A stretch of DNA of 64,000 nucleotides from Branchiostoma floridae (lineage: Eukaryota > Chordata > Leptocardii > Amphioxiformes > Branchiostomatidae), in the NCBI RefSeq assembly GCF_000003815.2, contig NC_049983.1:20767739-20831738 (forward strand), in the 5' to 3' direction. The notes beneath the pieces are model-generated. The model saw only the letters and a program-made list of their open reading frames with translations, searched no databases and was not told the DNA's origin. Made by a program: the position numbers and the translations under genes. Positions 27,001 to 39,000 of this stretch are shown here, piece after piece; the first letter of the stretch is position 1; the number at the start of each line of letters is the position of its first letter.

Positions 27001-30000
27001 GTGCACTCATTTTGTATTTTTCTTTTCAATAGACTTATCAAACACACGGAGAGGCTGCTAGAAGAGAAGGAGGAGAAACTGTGCATCAAGGTGCTGCAAA
27101 CTCTCAAGGAAATGATGACCACAGACATTGACTATGGAGAAAAGGTAAAACAATCTCAGGCACATTCTTATTATTGCCTTTGCATCGAGATAGATTCTGC
27201 TCTATAATAAGCCTTTCATAAAGTCAAAAGTGAGCCTTGATTTCAGACCTTTAGCATGCCACAGCATGCTCCTTTACATGCACATTTCTTCTAGTGGTTG
27301 CTACTTCTATAGAGTTGAATACTGTTCCTTTTAGAGCATGAACAGATATATCTTGGAGATTGCCGTAGCTTACATCTGTCCATCTTACTTTTCCATGATT
27401 ATTTCATGTCACTACTGACAGCTATGATTGTTCTTGCCATGTTTTGCCATGTTTCCTTCCAGCATGTAATTGGCTTGTTGATTGTCTCTCCCATTTGTGC
27501 ATGCGGCTGGTAGATCTATCCTGTAGAGGGGGAAGATCTGTTCACAACGATGAAGGTGCACCAACTAACATATTGCCTTGTGTGACGTAACCCCTAACCC
27601 CGACGGGCTTGACTCAAAAGTTCCTGTCTGTTTTAGGTCACTGGATTCAATTTTAGTTTTACAATTAAGACAAACGTTCTCCCTACTACCTGACCCTGAA
27701 ACCAACGCAAATTTGGTGCCTAAAGACTGCATCAATAGGGAGAAAGTTAAAATTGGAAGGTTCACCGTTCTTATGGGCCATAGTGCCTGACAATAAACAG
27801 ACAACAATTCAGCATGCAGACATGTAACACTGCTTTGGGAACTTCACGACAGAGTCTGTCCCCCACATGTTGTTGTTGCTTTGTGTTTGACGTACTAACA
27901 GCAGATTGTTGTTGTGTTATATGTATTGACACTGTATTGTGAGTCAGCCACAAGATGGTTTTGGGAAAAACAATATGTATAGCTCTCAGATGAAGAAGGA
28001 TTTTTAAAATCGAGCTTTTCTTTGGCTGCACACATGACTTATGTCCAAATTGGCTGGAAAATGGAGCTTATTTTAGCAGGAACTGTTGGTATCGTGAAAA
28101 ATGTAAGCTTAGATGTCATGTTCATGTCATGACACTTGCACCCAAAACCAGCTTGTAGTGTGCATGTATGTTATATAGTAGGTAGATTGTGCACTTGTGT
28201 TGTACTACAGTGACTCAGTGTTATATGTTATACTTCTAATCTCACCAGTACAGTAGTCCTTAAGTACATTTAAGCCTTCAGATGATGCAAGCAACAATAT
28301 GCACAGCTTATGCTTGTGCCATCTGGTTAGATTATGTATGATATAGCAAGTCTACTTTTGAGATACATCGCTAACATGTTCTGAACAGTAGTTTTGTAAA
28401 GGGAAAGCAAGGACTGTGATGAATGAACCATTTACCACATGTACATGTATACCATGGCTATAGCCACTACCAGCAATTACAGCTTTGCTTGGCATCTTTC
28501 CCTACTTCTCTGTGAACTCTATTCTGCTGTAGTAAAGTTCTCGGCACTTAAACAATAAAAATTTCTTGTTCAACTGCAGATAATAACCAATTTTTGAAGT
28601 AACAATTCTTACTTTGATCCTACACATCTGTTGCCAGCAGTAATGCTGTCTACAAGATTTTTTAGAAAGATTAATTCCAGTTAATGTGCCAGATACACAA
28701 GGCAAATGTTTTACAAAAATAATTGAACTCTCTTCTTCAAAAAGTTGTAGTGGCTTTCAAATAACTTAGAGTGCTTTCTGTTTTGTCCTGAAATTTCTGT
28801 GGGGCTATGTAGACTAATGTTCTTCCTGTGTTGAGCTTCATTTTTCTCTCATCTGCTTCCTCACTGCTTGCTCTCACCCCTCTTCTGCTGCCTGCTGTGG
28901 GCAGCAAGGGGAGCTGCAGGCTAGGGAAGATCTGGTAGGTGGCTCTTCTGCACACCTCAGGTGTTTTATACTAACTTGCTGTGTCATTCTTTGCATGCTT
29001 CCATTGCCATGGTTACAAAGCCTCGGGATGAACAGTCAAAGAAGCAAATTGATGATGCGAAGAGGGTAAGGGTTGAACAGAAGCTGGTGCTGCCAGAGAG
29101 TTCAATGAGAACAAAAAATGCCTGGAAAATACCTGTATCAGAAGCGACCACCTGGCCATTACTTATTAGGTTACTATCATTGACCAAACAATTTCAGAAA
29201 CTTTTTGTTTAATCAGGATGTGTTTATAAAGATAAAGCTGTGTCTAAGCAAGTTGAACTCTCAGAGCGCTTAGCCTCTATTAAAGTATAGAGTATAATAT
29301 GTGTATTTAACAAACACTCCTATTGATATAGAATAGATGTTAGAATAGATGATAGAATTAACTACAACAATGTGACAGTATGAGTTTTTCCGGATAAAGT
29401 ATCCATTTGGTTGCCTTACAGTTTGAGTTGAGTTGTATACTCCTTTTTGGAGGAACCATATCAATATCAACATATAATTTTGAAGGCTGAAAATGGATAT
29501 TTTGTTCTGAAACATGTTGCATGTAGTTGATCTCACCCACTAATTTGTATGCACAATATTAATAGCAAAAAAATCTAACTTGTGGTTCACTGCATGGTCG
29601 TGTGTTTGTGCTGGCATGGAAATAACAAATAACATTCTTTACTGTAGTTACTGTAGTTAAAATGTGTGTACTCAAAATCTGATAGTTTTCATTGCTTTTA
29701 GTGTCTGACAAATAAAACATAGCAAAATATACAGTATCATATACAAGTTTGTCATCATTGAAGACTTCTGCAACATCCCTTTACAGAGTTTTGTCCAAAG
29801 ATTTAACAATTGCAATTCTTGATATTTAATCTTACATCAACATGCTTAACATTGTCATTTTATGAATGGTATGTCCATGAATTTTGTCAAAAGTTGAAAT
29901 GTCCGGTCCGCATGCAGATACCGCATCATCTATTCAACTTGTATCTTCATGAATTAATCACCTTCCTTTTACTTCCTTGTACCATTTCATCTAGTAGTAC

Positions 30001-33000
30001 TGTAATAGTATCCAGTAGTTGAGTCCAGTAGTTCCTTCCAGGATGCCATGTAGTGCATATTTTTCTCCTCCTCTGCTGCCATATAACACATTGTCACAGT
30101 TTACATCTCTGCATCTAACATTTCAGCTTCATCAACATGGTTGATCAAGGCCATGTGTTGTTATTCATTGTATTGTTGTTTTTGTCACTGACCACATTTC
30201 AGCATTGAATGCACATTGTGGTAATGCATCTGGACATTTGAGTGCAGGTTCAAAGAAAAAAAATGTTTGGGGATGAAAAGTAATAAATGGATACTGCTAA
30301 CAATGATGAATCCCACAAACCTTTTTGTCATCCTGTATTCAAACTTTCTGCATATTATTTCAAAAACTGATGAAGATGGAGATGATTTTATATGTACCAA
30401 ATCTTCTGAAAGTAGAATAAACCATCACTCCATTTAACCCCCCGCTCCAGGGAGACAAGTTACGCAGCAGCTTGTTGACACGGTACTACGGAAAGCAGCA
30501 CCCGCGAGCAGACCGCAACCGCAAGGAGAGCGGATCTCCGAATGCGCAGCCGCCCCAGCGCCCGTCTGTGGCCAACCCCGCCCCTGGGGCACAGATGGTG
30601 GGGAGGGCAGAGATGTCCCTGGCGGAGGTGCAGTGCCACTTGGACAGAGAGGGGGCATCGCTTCTGGTCACAGACTTGGTCATCAATAGGTAGGAATGAC
30701 CTTCAGACACAGGACATCATTTAAAGGGACTAATTTTATAATGGAATGTTTACGGTGCCCCTGCAGCTCAATTGGTAGCAGCCTCATAATTGAGCTGCAG
30801 GTTCCACCTAGCGGGTAACTGGGACACACCGATTCAAATCTAGGGAAGGGCATCCTGGTTGGAACTGCATTCGTCTTTCGGAATGGACGTCAAATGAGGG
30901 TCTCATGTTCGAGGAGATACCTTGAGCATGTTACAACAGATTCAGATGGGTACCTAGTTACTATACTACAAAGTAAATTATTAAAGAAATGCTTATCTGT
31001 TGTAAGTTACGGTTGCATGAATGACGTCAATGACAGAGGGATGATATTTGTTGACCTGTTCATTTAGACAATTGACTGGTAATCTTAAAAATCCACCCAT
31101 AATCTCTTACACAAAAAGTGTGGAGTTCAACTGACAACTTTTGGTCATCCACGACAAAAGAGTATTTTTGAGAAAAATCAATGGTTGCAGTAATTATGAG
31201 GTTTATAACAGCCTGCTGACAACTGTGTTGCACAGCACCAGCAACAGGGTGTTTGAGGAAGCAGTGGAGCTTGGGATAGCATTACTGGAGGGTGGCAACA
31301 GCACCATACAGGTGAGCTCGCTAAACATTAGTCAACATCTGTGAAAGATAACTTAAAGTTGTCAATGATATTATTTGAGTTTTGTATGTGTTGTTTCTCA
31401 CTTGGACTAATTTTGAACAGAAAGCCACACTTTCCTTGCAGAAAATTTCACTTTGAGAATGATTTTTTGGTCCATAAGCACTAAACCGCTACTTGGCACT
31501 TAATCACAACTCAAACACTTTAAAGTACATTGAAGAAGACAGTTCACATCCTAGATATACTAGTAAGATATGTAGCTTTCATTATACTTGATACCTGTGA
31601 TTAACATCATTAAGAGAGTGATCATATTTCTTTCTCCAGAAATCTTTCCTGAACCACCTGCGGGATGAGGGGAAGGCAGAGAAGTTCTTTAAGGTTTTCT
31701 ATGACCGGATGAGGGAGTCTCAGCAGGAGATCAAGGCCACAGTCACTGTTAGCACCGGCGACAGTCTGTCAGGCAACAAGGACAACAAAGATGTGGCAGT
31801 GAAGGACACACCAGCAAAAATGAAGAAAGGTAGTACCGGTACTGTGTACATGAAGCCGTCTTACATTGGCCTTGATGATAAGTTACATACATGTACATGT
31901 AGTATGTTTGGAGGATGTAGTTTGCTGCTGGTTTATTATGTGAAAAAATTACCTTGTTTCTCTTTCCCAGTTAGATATGTTTACATGTACAACACTAACA
32001 ACTCTCAATTTTAATCCACCACGGAATTTGGTATATAACGCTGGTGTTGGCTCAGTTTATGGTCACCCATAGAGAATCTTGTGCAATAACAGTAACAGTA
32101 CTGGTAAGAATGACATTTTAGAATCATTGCACTAATGTCATGACTCATGATGGCAGATAATATGACCTTGCCATTTAAAAAAAAGTTCATACAACTCAAC
32201 AATGACTAATCTAAGTACCAGTAGTTGCCTTAGTATATCATCATGTCTTTGCAGTCGCTATTGTCATACCAATACGTAGCTAAAATTGTCCATTTCCTAA
32301 CTATCAGTGACGTGAAAATTTAGACACATAATTTTGGTTGTTCCTTACAGAACATCCAGAGGAGAATCTAACATCTGTCTACAGGACTATGGTCCAAGTG
32401 TTGAATTTTCCAAGAAAATACCGAGAGAGGGTTAAAAAGCATGATTTGTTAGAGGCAGCTGACCACACATTGAAGGCCTTTGGTAAACTTAGGCATTACA
32501 CCATCAGGCGTAGGCTGTCAGCTGAGCCATGTAACTGTAAGAAATAGGCCTCACCCTTTGTTGTGGTTTGTGGTGGCTGTGCACGGTGTTCTGTGGCCTT
32601 GATAATTGACAAGACCTGTACCTTTGGGTGTACTTTGCATGAAGTGCAGTTTGGTGCTGAACTTAACTGTTTTGAAATGGAGGGGGATCTCTGTTTACGA
32701 AGTACCGGTAATCAACTGGTGAAGTCAAGAGGTGTGCCTACCTTTACTTTGTACCTCCCGTTACTTTCTTCTTCTAATCCCAAGGTTCCATTCATGCACC
32801 AATTTTGCAATTCCAGCATGAAGCAGCAGGCAGGTGTGGCAGGATATAGCTGCTGTTAGCTCCTCCAGTAAGGGGTGGTATGCAATGTTGAACTTTCAAA
32901 GAAAACCACATGTAGTTTGTCCCCCTTTTCACTTGACAGCAAGTGTTAAGCAAATGATGAGCAATCAAAACTGGAGTGATCCTTGACTGTATAATTGGAA

Positions 33001-36000
33001 TATAATGCGCAGTATAAAAGTATGATTTGGAAGACAACAAAACACAGAAAACATGATGAAACAGCCATTTTCTTTGAAATTTCTATGAAATTCATTGACC
33101 GATCTGTCCAATTTTTATCATTCAGCTGTCGCATCTTTTACTGTAAAGGGGATGAGTAAACAGAACAAACCACATGAAAACTGGTTTATAGTCCTAAAGT
33201 TCAAATGAAACAAAGTGGTTTTGTTTGGAAGCAACACTTATTTTCAGATTTCCCAAACCTGGTGATGAATAATGACAAGTTGACACCTGACCACCTGCTC
33301 CAGGTGCAGGTGGAGGCAGCCCAGGGACGGCCATGTCAGACGATGTGAGGGACCAGCTAGCTGATGCAGCGCTGCAGACCAGCAAAGCCTTCGGAGCCAT
33401 GAGGCAGGGACCACAGGGGGAGGACGCTGCCAACCCTCTCTCAGGTCAGGACAGCACTGGTCAGATGGACTTGGGAAGTTCTTAGATCTGTCAGGTCTTT
33501 GTTGGATTCTCCTTGAGTCTTACATCTCCTTGCATCCCAAGTAACGGGGGGTGGCTGTCACTATAGCTGTGCTCATGAACATTGAAATAACATTCTGGTC
33601 ACACTCGTTGAACTATCGTCATACAAATGCAAACTGAGGACATTCTTGGGATAGTCACACATGTATAGCACATGCAAATTCACTGTTACAAAAAGTCTTT
33701 GACATTGTCGACTCTTGTTTCTATCACAATCTTCTTGAAAAATTTTTAACATGAATGGTATGACAATCTGCCCTGTGAATGTGTCCATGACATGAGAAAT
33801 ATAGGAACAAATCTTTAAACAGACAAACTTTCTGTCTACAGGATTTGACAAGGAGACAGAGAAGAAGAACGAGGAGCGAGGCATGAGCCCTGAGATCGCC
33901 ATCATGAAGCCCATCCTGAGGTTCCTGCAGCTGCTGTGTGAGAACCACAACAGGGACCTGCAGGTACATCTCAGGGAGAAGGGGAGGGGACATGTTTGAG
34001 CACAGAACTAGGGAAAAAATGTTTAGATTTGTTTCTTATGGTTCATACTGTGTATCATAAAACTGTTTGACAGAATTGTTTTAACGTAGAATTCATAACA
34101 CTGCGAAAACCTTTTTCCTTGTACCGTACACTAAAAACACCATAAAAGTAAATTAATTTACAATACCTGGCATTGTGTGAGTTTGCAATAAGTTCTGAAT
34201 GTGAAAACCATTCCTTTATATGCCAAATAGAAAGGCAAAATCAGTTGTTAATTGAAGAGTTAATGGGGACAGATTTACGTTTGGTCTGGGCTGCATGATC
34301 ATGAGGTCAAACTTGATATAGTGATTACCAAAGAGATACTAATACTGTTGCATGTACAAATCTATAGGAATAATATCTTCTCTCACCCTCAGAATTACCT
34401 GCGGAACCAGAACAACAAGACCAACTACAACCTTGTGTGTGAGACTCTGCAGTTCCTGGACTGCATCTGTGGCAGCACCACCGGTGGGCTGGGCCTGCTG
34501 GGGCTGTACATCAACGAGAAGAACGTCGATCTCATCAACCAGACACTGGCCAGTCTGACCGAGTACTGCCAGGGACCCTGCCACGAGAATCAGGTATTTA
34601 ACTCCACAATACATCTGCTAATGAGCAACTTTCAAAAGAATTCTGGCTTACTGGTATCATATATCTGTATCATCGGTGAAAACAGATAAGGATATCTCCT
34701 TCAAAGACTTTGATATCAACCATTTTCATGCAGATATAGGGAGACTGTGGCATCAGTAGCAGAATTGCACTACTTGGTTGACAAAAAAGCATGCATTGTC
34801 CTCGATTTGAGGTTGCCAGCTTTTTTGTCCATTTAATAGAACAATGTAGTTTACATCATTAGTAGCAAATTAATATGTGATATGATGGCCATATTGAGTG
34901 CAAAGTTCAGCTTTTTAGGAAGATAAAACCATCACTTCTTGCCCTGTGTGTTACAGAACTCTATTGCCTGCCATGAGTGTAATGGAATTGACATCATCAC
35001 AGCTTTGATTCTTAATGACATCAACCCTCTGGGTACACACCGTATGGACTTGGTGTTAGAGCTCAAGGTAAGGTCCCTTCTAACACTGTCTACTGCCTTC
35101 AGTTTCTGTAAAACATGTACAAATGTATTTTGTATACAACTGTAAAGCACACTTCGTCAGGTATCACACTGGACTGCACCTGTTTGCACTACTAATATCT
35201 TGTCATAGACATTTGTAAACTGCCACTGCAGAATTCTGGGTACCTCAGACCAAATTTTGGAGAACTGCACATTATATTATAATGAAGCAAATTAGGACAT
35301 CATATGCATAAATGTTGAGACATTTATAGTATCCCAGGGAAACATAATTTGAGGAAGGTCATGAGATTGTGGAACTCTAGGGTATATTATTTCTTGAATT
35401 GCTCTCACATTCAGATTTAACACCATCCTTCATTCTTCATCCCAACAGAACAATGCCAGTAAGCTGCTACTTGCTATCATGGAAAGCCGACATGACAGTG
35501 AGAATGCTGAAAGGATCTTGTACAACGTCAGTCCAAAGCAGTTGGTGAGTCGCTATCCACAGCACCTCTCTGCCTTATTATACATGTGCTGTTTGCTCTT
35601 GTAGTGAGGAAAATACTAGGTAATAATCAGTTAAGTAAGAAATGCTTCTAGATATTAATGTTGGGTGCCTAATGATATTTCTGTTTCATTATCAATGGAA
35701 GGGAGGTTCAGATAACCATACCAATGACGCTCCCATATTTTACTTACCCCCTTTCTATATATAGCCTGAGTGTCATCCTGGTTAGTTTACCGGGGCTCCC
35801 ATACTTCCATACAAGTTGGTGAGTGGAGAGTATGGGAACGAACCCCGGTAAAAGAGTCAGGCTGATACTCAGGATATTGTTTCATCGCAATCATAAACAG
35901 ACTCTAGTTAAAAATTCTTCTAGCAGCACCTTTTGTTAGGACTGTTAACAAAATCAGCTGAAATCCGGACTGTTATCACTGTTTTCACAGATAGTGTATT

Positions 36001-39000
36001 ATATTTTGACACCCTGCCTTCTGTAACCCCCTGTCCAGGTTGATGTGATTAAGAGGGCGTACATGCAGGAGGAGATGAAGGAGGATGAGGAGGATGAGGA
36101 AAGTGAAGAGGATGAGGAAGAGGACAAAGTCTCACCGAAGGAAGTTGGACACAACATCTATATCTTGGCACATCAGGTTAGAACACTCTAGCAGTGTATG
36201 TTGCACTTCACATGTGGCCCTGTACAATGTCTGTATTCTGGCATGTCATGTTAGAACACTCTAGCAGCATTGCACTTTACAGCTTCCCTGTGCCATGTGA
36301 CGGTGTCTGTATCCTAGCACATTAGGTTAGAACACTTCAGCAGCTATCTCATGTCCATAAGCCATAGTTTACAACATTTCAGCCATCTGCTTTCAAATGT
36401 GCATTATTATGACTTGGAAAAGAAGCTTGATCAATGATTACCTTGTAGAAGGCAGTCATTACACTTGATTATCAGAGGAAAATCATCCATATATTGTTGA
36501 CAGTTATTGTGTTCTTGAACTGTTATCAATGATGAAACCTTTTCTTCCATGTACTAATCATATGTCAGTTCCCACAATCTCTACCAGTAGGATTGCCAAT
36601 TCTGCCAGATCGTAGTCTGTACCCTTCATTACACCAACAAGTATATTTTGATCCCAGTGCCAACATGGATATATACTTACGAGTCGTAGTTTTTATCCCT
36701 GCAGCTCTCGCAGCACAACAAGGAGCTGGCAGCCCTGCTGAAACCCAGTAGTGCTGCAGACTACGGCAACACAGCCCTGGAGTACTATGCCAAACACACT
36801 GCACAAATTGAGGTAAACAAACAAGACATCAAGCAAAACAAGGATAGTTGGTTTTAAGAAATTATGAGGAAACCTTAGAAATGCATGTTGGAAGCCATTT
36901 ATGTGTCCAAACCTTGCAATTGGCTTGTACAGAAATGTTTGCTGTTCTTTTGTTTGATTTCATAACTGAAACACTGTAATTTAAAAGCAGTTGCTATCAA
37001 ATGTTATCCATGATGGATATAAAAGTGTCAGTCTATAAAATAGGGGTATTCTTGTATGAGATATAAAGCCATGTGATTGATGATTGAGAAAAGCAACGCC
37101 TCCAGCATGCTTTTGTTCCCACCACATCAATATCAAACAGTGTAGGGCTCCATCCCAGTATGAGTGCATCCGACTTTACAGTCTTTTCTTCCACAGCTTG
37201 TTCACACTATACAAAACGTGTGTGTTATATCATATTTATTTACTGGTTAAGCAAATACCAAAAGAATACAAAACACCTTTTGTCAATCTATCCCCCAGAT
37301 TGTGCGTCAGGACAGGACCATGGAGAGGATTGTGTTCCCTGTGCCCAGTATCTGTGAGTACCTGACGGAGGAGACAAAGTCACGTGTGTACCACACCGCC
37401 GAGAGGGATGAGCAGGGCAGCAAGGTGTCCGACTTCTTCGAGAGATGTGACGACATGTTCAATGAGATGAAGTGGCAGAAAAAACTCAGAGGTTGGTGAT
37501 GGTCTGGGATTATGACATGTTTGTAAGGTTTTTAAGAAATCTTGTGTGTTATATCAGATTCTAAAGGTCCTATACAAGTTAAGCAAAACAAAGAATACAA
37601 AGCAAGACCTTTCTCTATCTTCGAGAGATGTGACGACATAGATGTGACGACATGTTCAATGAGATGAAGTGGCAGAAAAAACAGAAAGGTTGGTGATAGT
37701 CTGGAATAACATGTTTATGAAGTTTTAGGAAATCTGTAAAGATCCTGATAGCTTTACTTTTGATTACTTGACGTAGCAATGTCTTGATTTGTTCCATCTA
37801 TGATCCATGTTTTTGTTATCTAGTAAAGAAGACAGAATGTCAAGCTTATAGGGCAAAATGTTAAGAAGACTTGGACAGGGATTATTTGTGTGGCTACTCT
37901 CATTTATGCAAACCAATGGGGCTGTTTTGAAGGGATTTCACTAGTTGATGTACATCAACTAGTAGCCAATCAAAATATCATCTATGTGTGGTATTGTTGC
38001 TATCAGCTAATGTTTTTTCCAGCCAACCCCACCCTGTACTGGATCAGTGCTCACATGTCCCTGTGGAGCGCCATCTCCTTCAACCTGGCTGTGCTCATCA
38101 ACCTCCTCATCGCCTTCTTCTTCCCCTTCTCAGGAGGAACTGGAGGTAAGGCTAAGACATGAGCATTGCTCAGGTGTACATGTGGTATGTAGATGACCTA
38201 GTTCTGTTTTTGTAAACATGACTATTTTTACAGCTTTCAGTGTTCTGTAAATTTATTTACTTTTGTCTTGTTTTAGAGTTGCAGTTGAAACAATTATACA
38301 AGTAGTCGAAACAATTATACAAGTAGTCATGAATTCACAGTGATCGAGGGTTAACATGAAAACTACAAAAATGAAACCACCATAAAAATTTTAAGATTTA
38401 CATGTCCTGTACAGTATTCATCAAAGTTGTATGTTCTCCATCCCGTATTAATAATTCAATAAGTTTTTAAAGTAAGATTCCAGTCATACTATCACTACAT
38501 GTATGTCTGCTATCTGTTTCGAGGGAATAAGTGATTTAAGTTGTATATTGTATCATATGTACATGTATATCTTTCGGAGAATTATCTTTGGTAATGATTA
38601 TCTTTATAAAGATTTCACTGTTCAGAAATGAAAAATCCTAATGATGAGAATGAATCCAACCAACGGTATTTTGCCCAATGAGCAGAACTTGACCCTCGGC
38701 TGTCTGGTCTGGTGTGGACGGCCATGCTGGTTTCCCTGGCAACAGTCATCACCCTACCCAAAGCCTCCGGGATACGAACACTGGTGGCCTCCACTATACT
38801 CAGGCTGATATTCAGTGTGGGGCTGGAGCCAACCCTGTGGTTGATCGGCTGTGCAAATGTGAGTATACACAACAGATTTTGCCTTGTTGAAGTTGTTCTG
38901 ATAAAACATAGTTTTATGTTACCTTGATCTATTGTTTAAAAAATGTAGGTCCGGTGTTAGAGTGCTGAGAAAAATGAGTTGTTACTGTAGTTGAATTACA

